The notes beneath the pieces are model-generated. The model had not been told where the DNA came from. It saw nothing but the letters and a program-made list of their open reading frames with translations, and searched no databases. Source: Myxococcales bacterium (GTDB lineage Bacteria; Myxococcota; Polyangia; Nannocystales; Nannocystaceae). Taken from it: 64,000 nt of DNA. A program made the translations under genes and the position numbers. Positions within the stretch are counted from its first letter, which is position 1; every line of letters starts with the position of its first letter. This document shows positions 24,783-33,329 of the stretch, piece after piece. The DNA is taken from positions 34,726 to 98,725 of the forward strand of contig JAEUJW010000041.1 of NCBI GenBank assembly GCA_016793465.1, read 5' to 3'.

Positions 24783-26195
24783 CTACGAGCGGATCCGGCG
24801 GTAGCGGACCCGGCAGGGCGGCGTCGGGCCGGCGATGAGGTTGGTGTAGTCGACGGGGTAGGTGGCGTCGAGCAGGGACAGCTCGAAGTTGCGGAGGATG
24901 TGGCTCCACAGCGCGCGCAGCTGCAGCTGCGCGAACACGATGCCCATGCAGCGGTGGCGGCCGGCGCCGAAGGCGATGTGGCCGTAGGGGTGCTTCTTGT
25001 CCTCCTCGCGGCCGGGGCCGTAGCGGTCGGGGTCGCAGCGGTGGGGGTCGGCGAACATCTCGGGGATGCGGCCGCTGACCGCCGGCGAGGCCAGGATCAT
25101 CGCGCCCTCGGGCACGTTGTAGCCGCCGAACTCGAAGGCCTTGAGCACGCGGCGCATGACCAGGATGATCGGCGGGTACAGGCGCAGCGCCTCCTTGATC
25201 GTCCACTCGAGCAGCTTCATCTGCTGCAGGTCGTCGTAGGTCAGGCGGGTGCGGTCGCCGAGGATGTGCCGCTGCTCGTCGACGAGGCGGCGCGCGAGGT
25301 GGGGGTTCTGGCCGAGCAGCACGGCGATCCACGAGAACGTCACGCCGCTGGTGTGGTGGCCGGCGAACATGATGGTGAGGATGAGCCCGGTGATCTCGTC
25401 CTCGCTGAGCTTGCGCCCGTCGGCGTAGCTCGACTCGATCAGCGTCTGCAGGATGTCCTCGTGCACGTGCGCGTCGGTGCGGCGGGCCGCGACGATCTTG
25501 GTGATGAGGTCGACCATGCGCACGCGCGCCCGGTCGCGCCGGCGCATCGACGGCAGCGGCAGGTACGGCGCGAAGAAGCTGACGACGTTGATGCCGCCCT
25601 CGAGGTCGTGGTAGAGGTCCGCGAACTCCTTCGAGAGGTTGAAGCGCATCTTCTCGCCGAGCAGGCAGCGCGTCGAGGTGTAGAGCGTGACCTCGTTGCC
25701 GACGTCGAGCATGTTGACCACGCCGTCGTCGCCCCACTTGCCGAAGGTGTGCTCGGCCTCGGCGACGAACCCCTCGGCGTAGGTCTTCAGGCGCGACTCG
25801 CGGAGCGCGCTGTGGAAGAACCCGAGCTGCTCCTTCATGATGTGCGGCTCGGCGTCGTAGGCGATGCCCTTGCCGAACACGGGGGTCATCAGCTGGTAGG
25901 CCTCGCGCTGGCTGACCTCGTCGTCGCGCATGCGGAAGTAGCGCTCCTGCGCGGCGTGGCCGGTCATGGCGACGCCGATGGTGCCGGGCAGGCGCAGGCT
26001 GAAGATGTCGCCGAACATGGCGCGCCCGCGCGCGATCATCTGCACCGGGCCGGTGCGCATCTCGACGGCGTGGCCGACGACCGGCAGGCCGCCGGGCAGC
26101 ATCGGCGGGAGGCCGGGGGTGTCGAGCTTCAGCGGCTGCAGCGCGGACCACACTGTCGACGCGGTCTGCTTCACGGTATCGGGCAACGCGAACAT
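24783..26195 (-). CDS. cyp51: Cytochrome P450 of the CYP51 type (sterol 14-alpha demethylase)
   Basis: 470 aa from ATG 26195 (MFALPDTVKQTASTVW). CYP51-like sequence marks: MTPVFGKGIAYDA and MKEQLGFFHSALRES in the B'-C region, I-helix MFAGHHTSGVTFSWIAVLL (the GHHTS pattern is diagnostic of CYP51), ExxR as IKEALRLYPP, and the heme loop HIAFGAGRHRCMGIVFAQLQ with the proximal Cys near 415. The N-terminal hydrophobic stretch is weak, so it is probably peripherally membrane associated. Reaction: three-step oxidative removal of the 14-alpha methyl of lanosterol-type sterols. First gene of an operon with the Rieske oxygenase. The divergent neighbour is a C-14 sterol reductase, which acts directly on the CYP51 product. 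Confidence 0.92.
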   Translation of the reverse strand: MFALPDTVKQTASTVWSALQPLKLDTPGLPPMLPGGLPVVGHAVEMRTGPVQMIARGRAMFGDIFSLRLPGTIGVAMTGHAAQERYFRMRDDEVSQREAYQLMTPVFGKGIAYDAEPHIMKEQLGFFHSALRESRLKTYAEGFVAEAEHTFGKWGDDGVVNMLDVGNEVTLYTSTRCLLGEKMRFNLSKEFADLYHDLEGGINVVSFFAPYLPLPSMRRRDRARVRMVDLITKIVAARRTDAHVHEDILQTLIESSYADGRKLSEDEITGLILTIMFAGHHTSGVTFSWIAVLLGQNPHLARRLVDEQRHILGDRTRLTYDDLQQMKLLEWTIKEALRLYPPIILVMRRVLKAFEFGGYNVPEGAMILASPAVSGRIPEMFADPHRCDPDRYGPGREEDKKHPYGHIAFGAGRHRCMGIVFAQLQLRALWSHILRNFELSLLDATYPVDYTNLIAGPTPPCRVRYRRIRS

Positions 26196-26311
26196 CGCGG
26201 CGCACGGTATCCGAGGACGACGCGCGGGTGGCCGCGACGCACGTGGCGAGCGCGTGAGGGAAATCCTCGCGTGGCGCGCTGCGCAGCGGGCTTCACGGCG
26301 ATCGCGGATCG

Positions 26312-26327
26312 ATGACACCTCTGTCAT
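26312..26327. promoter_or_regulatory. Perfect palindrome between divergent sterol genes, putative operator
   Basis: ATGACA-CCTC-TGTCAT, an inverted repeat with 6-bp arms and 4-bp spacer, centred in the 173-bp region between cyp51 (minus) and the sterol reductase (plus); a further TGACAG half-site follows at 26333. Position and symmetry fit a dimeric transcription-factor site controlling both directions. No regulator gene is adjacent. Confidence 0.45.
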
Positions 26328-26368
26328 GGAGGCTGACAGGCGAGCGCGGTGTGCTGTACAGATCGCTC

Positions 26369-27472
26369 ATGACGTCGACGCAACTGGCGGCGGGCACGCT
26401 GGCGTACGCGGGGTTCTTCGGGCTGATGCTGCTGGCGGCGCGGGTGCTGCCGGGGCCGTCGGTGCTCGGGTTCCCCCAGCCGGACGGGCAACGCAAGTAC
26501 TACCGCCTCAACGGGCTCGCGCTGTTCGTGCTGACCCACATGCTGGTGATCACGGGGACGCGGCTGTTCGGGCTGTCGCTGGCGCCGCTGGTCGGCGCGT
26601 GGTTCTGGCCGCTGCTGGCGGGGGCCAACGTGTTCGCCGTGGTGTGGGCGTTCGCGCTCTACTTCGGCGGGCGCCGCCGCGGACACGCGGGCACCGGCAA
26701 CTTCGTGCGCGACGTGTGGATGGGCGTGGAGCTCAACCCGACGTGGGGCGGCGTGGACCTGAAGACGTTCGCCTACCAGCCCTCGCTGATCGGGCTCGGG
26801 CTGCTGGTGGCGGCGTTCGGCTGGGCGCAGGTCGAGGCGACCGGGACGATGACGCCGCAGATGCTGCTCTACCAGGCGTTCTGGTGGCTGTACCTGTTCA
26901 CCCACTACCGCGACGAGGCCGGCGTGCTGTCGATGTACGACGTCATCGCCGAGAAGTTCGGCTTCATGCTGGTGTGGGGCGACCTGGTGCTGGTGCCGTT
27001 CTTCTACTGCATGGCCGGCTGGGTGCTGCTCGGCCAGACCGAGCCGATGGCCTGGCCGGGGCTGGTGCTGCTGATCGTGGCGTTCGCGCTGGGGCTGTGG
27101 GTGTTCCGCGGGGCCAACAAGCAGAAGCACACTTTTAAAATTGATCCGTCGGCGCCGATCTGGGGCGAGACGCCGCGCCTGCTCGGCGGCAAGCTGCTGG
27201 TGTCGGGCTGGTGGGGCATCGGTCGGAAGATCAACTACGCGGGCGAGCTGCTGCTGTACTTCACGGTCGCGGCGACGGCGGGCTTCTCCAGCGTGCTGCC
27301 GTTCCTGGTGCCGCTGTGGCTGACGACGCTGCTCGTGCACCGCGCGTGGCGCGACGAGCAGCGCTGCAGCGCGAAGTACGGCGAGCTGTGGCGCTCGTAC
27401 TGCGCGCAGGTGCCGGGGCGGATCCTGCCGACGCTGGGCTCGCTGCGCCGGCTGATCGAGCCGCGCGCGTGA
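26369..27472 (+). CDS. ERG24/ERG4-family sterol reductase (probable C-14 reductase)
   Basis: 367 aa from ATG 26369 (MTSTQLAAGTLAYAG), an integral membrane protein with eight to ten hydrophobic segments. Family motifs: TGNFVRDVWMGVELNP, LYLFTHYRDEAGVLSMYDV then IAEKFGFMLVWGD, LLVSGWWGIGRKINYAGELL and, near the C-terminus, HRAWRDEQRCSAKYGELW then RSYCAQVPGRILP, the hallmark of the ERG4/ERG24/DHCR7 family. NADPH-dependent reduction of the delta-14 double bond left by CYP51 is the most likely reaction given the neighbour; delta-7 or delta-24(28) reduction are family alternatives. An in-frame ATG at 26312 exists but lies within the palindrome. The gene converges on the next one with only 3 bp between stops. 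Confidence 0.88.
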   Translation: MTSTQLAAGTLAYAGFFGLMLLAARVLPGPSVLGFPQPDGQRKYYRLNGLALFVLTHMLVITGTRLFGLSLAPLVGAWFWPLLAGANVFAVVWAFALYFGGRRRGHAGTGNFVRDVWMGVELNPTWGGVDLKTFAYQPSLIGLGLLVAAFGWAQVEATGTMTPQMLLYQAFWWLYLFTHYRDEAGVLSMYDVIAEKFGFMLVWGDLVLVPFFYCMAGWVLLGQTEPMAWPGLVLLIVAFALGLWVFRGANKQKHTFKIDPSAPIWGETPRLLGGKLLVSGWWGIGRKINYAGELLLYFTVAATAGFSSVLPFLVPLWLTTLLVHRAWRDEQRCSAKYGELWRSYCAQVPGRILPTLGSLRRLIEPRA

Positions 27473-27475
27473 GCG

Positions 27476-28141
27476 TCACTGCGGGATCGGCAGGTCGGTG
27501 GTGAAGGTGTCGCCGGTCTCGCAGCCCTCGCCGTCGGGGCCGCAGGGGTCGTCGCCGGTGGTGGTGTCGCCGCCGGTGGTGTCGCCGGTGGTGCCGTCGC
27601 CGGTGGTGGTGTCGCCGCCGGGGATGTCGTCGTCGTCGCAGTGACCGGGGCCGACGGCGCCGTTATTAAAATTGTCGAGCAGCTCGGAGGCGGCGAGGGC
27701 GGCGTCGTGCTCGCCGCCGTCGATCGTGCAGTCGGCGAGCATGTCCTCGACCTGGGCGAGGGCGGCGGCGACGTCGGGCGGCGGCACGGCGCCGGCGGCG
27801 ACGTTGAGGCTGGCGGCGATCCACTGGTGGGCGACGACGTACCAGGCGTCGCCCTTCGGCGGCGTCTTTAAGATGTCGAGCCAGGTCTGGTCGCAGAGCT
27901 GGGCCTGCTCGGGCAGCGGCCAGGGGCTCTGCTGCGCGGGGTTCTTGGCGCCGGCGTGGTGGTTCTTCCAGTAGCCCTGGGTGAGCGTGCAGCCGTCCGC
28001 GCCGCCGTCGGGCGCGCCGTTCGGGTCGAGGCGGGCGCTCACGTCGCGCTGGTCGCGATCACAACCGCCGGCGAGGCCGCCGAGCGCGAGCGAGAGGACG
28101 AACAGGAGCCGGGTGGCGGGAGCGATGGGTCGCGTGTTCAT
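27476..28141 (-). CDS. Lipoprotein with TQGYWKNH domain
   Basis: 221 aa; signal LLFVLSLALGGLAGGC, Cys near 27. Residues 50-160 form a compact domain beginning CTLTQGYWKNHHAG and containing SPWPLPE, LCDQTWLDILKTPP, WYVVAHQWIAASLNV then PPPDVAAALAQVEDMLADC and ASELLDNFNNG. The TQGYWKNH element recurs at the start of a small extracellular domain in many bacterial secreted proteins of unknown function. The C-terminal 60 residues are a GDTTTGD-type low-complexity tail with CGPDGEGCETG, placed after the domain instead of before it as in the other lipoproteins here. Its NFNN codons form the AT-only run at 27663-27673. Confidence 0.8.
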   Translation of the reverse strand: MNTRPIAPATRLLFVLSLALGGLAGGCDRDQRDVSARLDPNGAPDGGADGCTLTQGYWKNHHAGAKNPAQQSPWPLPEQAQLCDQTWLDILKTPPKGDAWYVVAHQWIAASLNVAAGAVPPPDVAAALAQVEDMLADCTIDGGEHDAALAASELLDNFNNGAVGPGHCDDDDIPGGDTTTGDGTTGDTTGGDTTTGDDPCGPDGEGCETGDTFTTDLPIPQ

Positions 28142-28256
28142 GACCCCTCGACCGGCGCGTCGGGTGCACTTACAACTCGAGGTCGGCGCAGGGTTTGTCG
28201 AACGCGGGGCAAGTTCTGCGGGCGCGAGCGCGATCTGTCGCGCCGAGGCGGTAGGC

Positions 28257-29198
28257 TCACGCGCGGCGGAGGATGGCGCTGGTGCGCTGCAGGACCTCGA
28301 CGAGACGCGGCTTCATGTCGTCGGGCAGGTAGCTGCGGCTGACCAGCGCCTCGGCGGCCGGGAGGGCGTCGACGAGGCGCTGAAACTCGGCGGAGGCGGC
28401 GTCCCCGGCGACGCCGCAGTAGGCGGCGAAGCCCTCCCACGTCGCGCGGGTCAGGCGCTTGCGCTTGCCGGCGAGCGGGAGGGCGAAGGCGTCGCCGTCG
28501 ATGACGAGCTCGGACGAGACGAGGTCGTAGGCCGGCGTGAGGCGCCAGCGCTCGTCGGCGCCGGCGGTCAGCGAGAGGTTCTTCAGGTGGAGGTCGCCGT
28601 TGCCGACCCACCACGAGAACAGGAACTGGCGGAACAGGAGGAGCGCCTGAGACGGGAGGTCGGCGGGTGCGAGGTGCTTGCGGAGGATGCGCATGCACAG
28701 CTCGGCGGAGCCCTTGTCGTACTTCTTCTCGGGAGGTAACTCGGCGAGCGCGCAGAAGTCCTCCTGGTCGTAGCGCTGGCTGCCGTCAGGCGAGCGGTCG
28801 AAGCGGCGGATGACGTAGGCCCAGCTGTCGTCGCCGAGGCGCACGAGGCCGCACGGCGGGACGTCGAGGCCGAGCGCGCGGGCGAGGGTCATCACCGTGT
28901 GCTCGTTCTCCGGGAGCGACCGCAGGTCCCTGGTCTGCGGCTTCAGGATGTAGAGGCCGCCCTTGCCGACGACCTCCAGAGTGGCGCCGTCGTCGGAGCG
29001 GCGGACGAGGACCTTGGGCTGGACGCCGGAGATCGAGCCGCGGCCGTACTCGACGAGGTCGCTGTCGGTGAGCTCGAGGGTGGTCCGGTGCAGTCGCGGG
29101 GCGATGGGCGGCGGCCCGAGCAGGGCGAGCACGCAGGCGTCGTGGTAGCCGTCGGCCTGGGTGCCGCCGCCCTCGAGGCAGATCGGGCAGGACGTCAT
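28257..29198 (-). CDS. hipT: HipA/HipT-type Ser/Thr kinase (toxin-like)
   Basis: 313 aa, ATG 29198 overlapping the stop of the upstream NACHT gene (ATGA). It starts with the CxxC..YHxxC element of HipA-type kinases that lack the N-subdomain (MTSCPICLEGGG, DGYHDACVLALLG). Gly-rich loop SISGVQPKVLV near 55-65 carries the SxS serines that HipT kinases autophosphorylate. Then LYILKP (ATP Lys), NEHTVMTLARALGLDVP, YVIRRFDR, YDQEDFCAL, catalytic loop NGDLHLKNLSL and Mg-binding PAYDLVSS. All kinase elements appear intact. HipA toxins phosphorylate aminoacyl-tRNA synthetases (GltX; HipT of E. coli O127 targets TrpS), causing growth arrest. The missing N-subdomain is supplied by the C-terminus of the upstream protein. 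No HipB-like DNA-binding gene is adjacent. The target is inference. Confidence 0.9.
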   Translation of the reverse strand: MTSCPICLEGGGTQADGYHDACVLALLGPPPIAPRLHRTTLELTDSDLVEYGRGSISGVQPKVLVRRSDDGATLEVVGKGGLYILKPQTRDLRSLPENEHTVMTLARALGLDVPPCGLVRLGDDSWAYVIRRFDRSPDGSQRYDQEDFCALAELPPEKKYDKGSAELCMRILRKHLAPADLPSQALLLFRQFLFSWWVGNGDLHLKNLSLTAGADERWRLTPAYDLVSSELVIDGDAFALPLAGKRKRLTRATWEGFAAYCGVAGDAASAEFQRLVDALPAAEALVSRSYLPDDMKPRLVEVLQRTSAILRRA

Positions 29199-32100
29199 CC
29201 GTCCTCCGCGGGCGTGTCGTCGGGTACGACCGAGACGGCGCCGATGGTGTCGCTGCCGGTGGCGAGCAGGATGCCGAGGCGGTCGCGCTTGTCGATCTTC
29301 TCGCGGAGGGAGACGCGCTCGAGCAGCCAGCCCTCGGGCAGCATGTTGTCGAAGAACGGGTGCAGGCCGTCGTGCTCGTAGGGCTCGGCGCGCAGCGGCA
29401 TTGTCAGGGAGATCGGGCGGGCGTTCGCTGCGGACAGCCAGGCGTCGTCGTAGGTGAAGCGGGTGCCGGTCGGGGTCTCTTCGAGCAGGCCGACGCGCAG
29501 GCCCTTGCGGTGGACGACCCCGCGGCGCAGGGGCTCGCCGGGCAGGAAATCGGCGAGGTGGAGCAGGACGTCGTGGGCGCGAGGGCCGATCGAGGCGTGC
29601 ACGCCGTCGGTCGCGGCGGCGAGCTCGGCGAGCGTGCGCACGGTGTTCCACACGACGGGGTCGTGGTGGGCGAGCCGCTCGAGGCAGGTCAGGGCGGCGA
29701 TGCGGTGCGACGGGGCGAGCGTCGCGTCGACGGCGACGTCGCAGACCGCGCGGCGGACGGCGGGGCGATCGTCGACGACGCGCTGGAGGGCTTCGAGCAG
29801 CAGGTCGATGTCGGGCCAGGCGCGCCGGGCCAGCAGGTCGAGCGCGACGTCGACGGCTCGCGGGAGCGCCGGGAGGTGCGGGGTCAGGGCGCGCAGGGCG
29901 GCCTCTCGCAGGGCGGGGATCGTGGATTCGAGGCCCGCGAGCGCGGCGTCGACGAGCTCGGTCTGATCGGTGAAGAGGTGACGAAAGCCGTGCGTGAAGG
30001 CGGCGGTCGCCAGGGCGGGATCCGCGGGGGAGAACAGGGCGAGCAGGTCGGGGCGGAGGGTCGGGTCGGCCCACCACTCGCTGCGGAGGTTGACGGCGAC
30101 ACGTTGGCGGGCGGTTGCATCACCCGCGAGTCGCTCGCGCGCGAACGCGGCGCCGTCGGGGCGGTGGAAGGGGAGCTGCGCGGTGATGTCGTCGGCTGCG
30201 GCGCGGATGGCCGGGTCGGCGTCGGTGCGGGCGAGCTCGATATATTCGCGGAACGTGTCGCCGCGGCGCGGGTCGGCGAGCCCGGCGAGCATGAGGCGGC
30301 GGAGTCCAGGGTCCGGTTGACGGAGCACCTCGCCGATGGAGCGGAACAGGCTGGCGTCACCGGAGAGCACCGCCAGTGCGCCGAGGATCGCGTGGGCCTG
30401 CGGCTGCCCGGATTCGCGAATGGAGCGGAACATCGCGGGAAAATCCGCGGACTCGACCAGCTCCTTGCCGAAGGCGCCGAGCATGGTGCCGAACAGCCAC
30501 GTGTTGTTCTCGACGATGAGATGGACCACGTCCCCCGCGGGGAGAGTCGCCGCGAGCATGCGACCCAGGGCGATGCTCAGGTCGGGGAGCAAGCTGCCGA
30601 CGCGGCCCTGTTGTAAGAGCGTCAGCAGTCGTTCTTGTATTTCTGGTTTACGACTCCAGAGCGGGAGGAGAATCCACCACGCGGCGTTGCGCACGAGTTC
30701 GTCGGGGCTGTCGGCGTGGCTCGAGGCGAGCTCGCGGAGATGGTCAGCGTCGCGGCCGTCGAGCTGCCCGTGCATCGACATCAGCGCCAGCGCCATCGTC
30801 GTCGAGTCGCCCTCGTCGAGCGCGGATCGCAGCGCGGCCTCGGCGTCGCGCAGGCCGAGGCGCGCGAGGGTGGTGCATTGCGAGAACCACAGGAAGGCGC
30901 TGCGCATGCATGGGAGCACCTTCGAGAATCGCTGCATGCGCTCGAACATCTCGCCGAGGCGGTGGTGGCGGACGAGGCCGGCGCTGCGGGTCGCCAGGGC
31001 GATCGCCAGGCGGGCGTCGCGGGCGAGCAGGGGCTCGTGCTGGCTGTTCGCGGTGAGGATCTGCTGGCAGAGCGCGTCGAGGTCGTCGCGGCGGCGCTCG
31101 ACCTCGGCGAGCCAGCCGGCGCACAGCAGCAGGGGCTCGCGCCAGCGGGCGGCGTGCAGGCGCGGGCGCAGCAGCTCCCAGCGGCGCTCCGACGGCATGC
31201 GGGCGAGGGCGCGGCCGACATAAAAGTCCTGGAGGGCGCGGTGGGCGAACGCGAGCACGCCGGGGCCGGTCTCGGCGAGGATGCCGGCGGCCGCCTCGGT
31301 GCGGTCGGCGGTGAAGAAGTCGTGGGCGCGTGCGGTGGCGAGGGCGAGCACGTCGGGGCCGGCGTCTTGAGGGCGGAGGTAGCCCTCGTAGCGCAGGGCG
31401 ATGCGTGCGCACTCGTCGGCGAGCGCGTCGGCGTCGACGTGGCCGGTGGGGTGCTCGCGCTGGAACCACAGCGCGAGCGGGATGAGGAACTCCGAGGGAT
31501 CGAGCGCGCGTGGGGTGGCGGTGTGTGGGCGGCGTTGCAGCAGCTCGTCGGCGAAGGCCTCGTACAGGCGGATGCGGCTGGACGGGAGCTTGCCGCGGGC
31601 GTGCTCGAGCAGCACCAGCATCGCCAGCGACAGCGGGCTGCGGGCGAGCCGGTGCAGGGCGTCGTCCTGGGTGATCGCGTCGTGCAAGCGGGTCGCGTGC
31701 GCCGCGACGGCGGGGTCGTCGGCTTCGACGGTGCTCTCGGCGGTCCAGCAGGCGAGGGCGCGGCACCAGCCGGTGATGGCCTCGTGGAGCTGGGTGTCGT
31801 CGAGGGAGCTCAGGCTGGCGAGCGTCACGCCGGGGTCGGGCAGCGGGGCGTCGTTGTAGCCGTGGGGTCGGCTGGTGATCACCCAGCGGTTGTCGGGCAG
31901 GCGCCAGCGCGCCATGTCGGCGGCGATGCGGGCGGCGATGGTGCGGCGCTGGCCGCGGGTGCCGGCCTCGTCGAGGCCGTCGAGGACGACCAGCGCGCGG
32001 CCCTCGGCGAGGGCCTCGGCGAACGCGGCGGCGAGGTCGGGGACGCCGCGGGTGGACCAGTAGGCGGCGGCCGCCTCGGCGAGGGTGGTGTCGGCCGAGG

Positions 32101-32485
32101 TCGCGAGCGCGGCGGCGTAGGCGGTGACCGGGAGCAGGATCGGCGTGCGGTGCTCGGGTGCGCAGGCGAGTCGGCGGGCGAGGGTCGACTTGCCGGCGCC
32201 CGCCTCGCCGAGCACGACGAGGCCGTGGGCGCCGTGGTTGTGCACGAGCGGTTGGACGCGCGCACGACCGACTGTGCGCTCGCGGGTGAGCGCAGCGTCG
32301 CCGTCGAGGGCGGTCGGGTCGTCGACGGAGACGTCGAGCCAGGGCTCGACGAGCAGGGTCTCCGGGGCGACCTTCAGCTCGCGGCCGTAGGGGGCGGTGA
32401 AGGGGACGACGGCCCGCTCGAGCGCGGCCTGCAGCGCCGCGCGGTAGGCGTCCGGAGGCGCCGCTTGATCTGGATCGGCGGGCAC
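29195..32485 (-). CDS. NACHT NTPase with C-terminal HipA N-subdomain (HipS-like) fusion
   Basis: 1096 aa soluble STAND/NLR-type protein. N-terminal 70 residues unrecognised; NACHT domain about 75-350 with Walker A LGEAGAGKSTLARRLA, Walker B ALVVLDGLDEAG, WVITSRPHGYND and the winged-helix region SPLSLAMLVLLEHARGKLPS. About 380-980 is an all-helical region with HEAT-like repeats (RSIGEVLRQPDPGLRRLMLA, TIPALREAALRALTPHLPAL, HRIAALTCLERLAHHDPVVW), the probable sensor. The last 100 residues are a HipA N-subdomain 1: LRVGLLEETPTGTRFTYDDA, MPLRAEP, HPFFDNMLPEGWLLERVSLR. In HipBST systems this subdomain is a separate protein, HipS, which neutralises the HipT kinase. Here it is fused to the NLR and the kinase follows directly with a 4-bp overlap. 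Inferred logic: ligand-driven NACHT oligomerisation exposes or withdraws HipS and switches the kinase. Confidence 0.9.
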   Translation of the reverse strand: MPADPDQAAPPDAYRAALQAALERAVVPFTAPYGRELKVAPETLLVEPWLDVSVDDPTALDGDAALTRERTVGRARVQPLVHNHGAHGLVVLGEAGAGKSTLARRLACAPEHRTPILLPVTAYAAALATSADTTLAEAAAAYWSTRGVPDLAAAFAEALAEGRALVVLDGLDEAGTRGQRRTIAARIAADMARWRLPDNRWVITSRPHGYNDAPLPDPGVTLASLSSLDDTQLHEAITGWCRALACWTAESTVEADDPAVAAHATRLHDAITQDDALHRLARSPLSLAMLVLLEHARGKLPSSRIRLYEAFADELLQRRPHTATPRALDPSEFLIPLALWFQREHPTGHVDADALADECARIALRYEGYLRPQDAGPDVLALATARAHDFFTADRTEAAAGILAETGPGVLAFAHRALQDFYVGRALARMPSERRWELLRPRLHAARWREPLLLCAGWLAEVERRRDDLDALCQQILTANSQHEPLLARDARLAIALATRSAGLVRHHRLGEMFERMQRFSKVLPCMRSAFLWFSQCTTLARLGLRDAEAALRSALDEGDSTTMALALMSMHGQLDGRDADHLRELASSHADSPDELVRNAAWWILLPLWSRKPEIQERLLTLLQQGRVGSLLPDLSIALGRMLAATLPAGDVVHLIVENNTWLFGTMLGAFGKELVESADFPAMFRSIRESGQPQAHAILGALAVLSGDASLFRSIGEVLRQPDPGLRRLMLAGLADPRRGDTFREYIELARTDADPAIRAAADDITAQLPFHRPDGAAFARERLAGDATARQRVAVNLRSEWWADPTLRPDLLALFSPADPALATAAFTHGFRHLFTDQTELVDAALAGLESTIPALREAALRALTPHLPALPRAVDVALDLLARRAWPDIDLLLEALQRVVDDRPAVRRAVCDVAVDATLAPSHRIAALTCLERLAHHDPVVWNTVRTLAELAAATDGVHASIGPRAHDVLLHLADFLPGEPLRRGVVHRKGLRVGLLEETPTGTRFTYDDAWLSAANARPISLTMPLRAEPYEHDGLHPFFDNMLPEGWLLERVSLREKIDKRDRLGILLATGSDTIGAVSVVPDDTPAEDG

Positions 32486-32534
32486 GGGACGCGAGGGTAG
32501 GCGATGCTCGCGGGATTGTCGATCGCGGGTCGGA

Positions 32535-33329
32535 TCACAGGCAGACGGGGCCGGCGGGGGTGGGCTGACAGGTCTGGCCTTGGGGACAGGTCGGGGCGTC
32601 GGGGTCGCAGGTCTGCAGGCACAGGTTGAGCACGCCGGCGTTGGAGATCACGCAGGTGGTGCCCTGCGGGCACACCGGGGCGTCGGGGGTGCCGCTGCAC
32701 AGGCGGGTGCAGGTACCGGCGGCGGTGTCGGGGTCGACGAAGAAGCACATCGCGCCGCGGTCGCAGTCGTCGATGCCCGACACGGCGCTGCCCTCGACGA
32801 CGCAGGCGTCGCCGGGGGCGCCGGGGGTCTCGGCCACGGGGGCGCACTTGGTGGCGTTCCAGGCGTCGCCGCCGTCGTCGGCCCAGGCGCTGCACTTCTG
32901 GCCCTCGGGGCAGTCCTGGGCGAACACGTCGCACTCGAGGTTGGCGGCGCCCATGTCGGGGCAGTCGGGGTCGAACAGGAAGGCGTCGCTGCAGCGGGCG
33001 CCGGTGTCGCCGGTGTCGCCGGTGTCGAGGGTGTCGGAGCTCGCGGTGCCCGGCGGTTCGGTGGTGACGGTCGAGGCGGTGGTCGGCGGCTCGGTGGTGA
33101 CTGTCGAGACGGTGGTCGGCGGCTCGGTGGTGAAGGTCGTGAGGGTGGTCGGCGCGTCGGTGGTGTCGCCGGTCGAGACGGTGGTCGGGGTGGTCGGGTC
33201 GCCCGAGGTCGGCGCGGAGGAGGCGCTGCCGCCGGAGCCCGAGGCGTCGCCGGCGCTGTCGTCGCCGGGCTCGCTCTTGGGCCCGCAGGCGAGAGAAAGG
33301 ACGGAGAATGTTAAGAGTAAGCGCCTCAT
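32535..33329 (-). CDS. Cys-rich lipoprotein with Thr-rich linker
   Basis: 264 aa; short signal RRLLLTFSVLSLACG, Cys near 15. Residues 20-105 are low complexity with repeats of TTVSTVTTEPPTT type. The C-terminal 155 residues are Cys-dense (CSDAFLFDPDCPDMGAANLE, CDVFAQDCPEGQKCSAWADD, ACVVEGSAVSGIDDCDRGAM, CFFVDPDTAAGTCTRLC, PVCPQGTTCVISN, CLQTCDPDAPTCPQGQTCQP), resembling tandem EB/TIL-like disulfide modules. Surface location is likely; function unknown. It lies 49 bp upstream of the NACHT gene on the same strand; there is no functional link in sequence, but read-through transcription is possible. Confidence 0.78.
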   Translation of the reverse strand: MRRLLLTFSVLSLACGPKSEPGDDSAGDASGSGGSASSAPTSGDPTTPTTVSTGDTTDAPTTLTTFTTEPPTTVSTVTTEPPTTASTVTTEPPGTASSDTLDTGDTGDTGARCSDAFLFDPDCPDMGAANLECDVFAQDCPEGQKCSAWADDGGDAWNATKCAPVAETPGAPGDACVVEGSAVSGIDDCDRGAMCFFVDPDTAAGTCTRLCSGTPDAPVCPQGTTCVISNAGVLNLCLQTCDPDAPTCPQGQTCQPTPAGPVCL

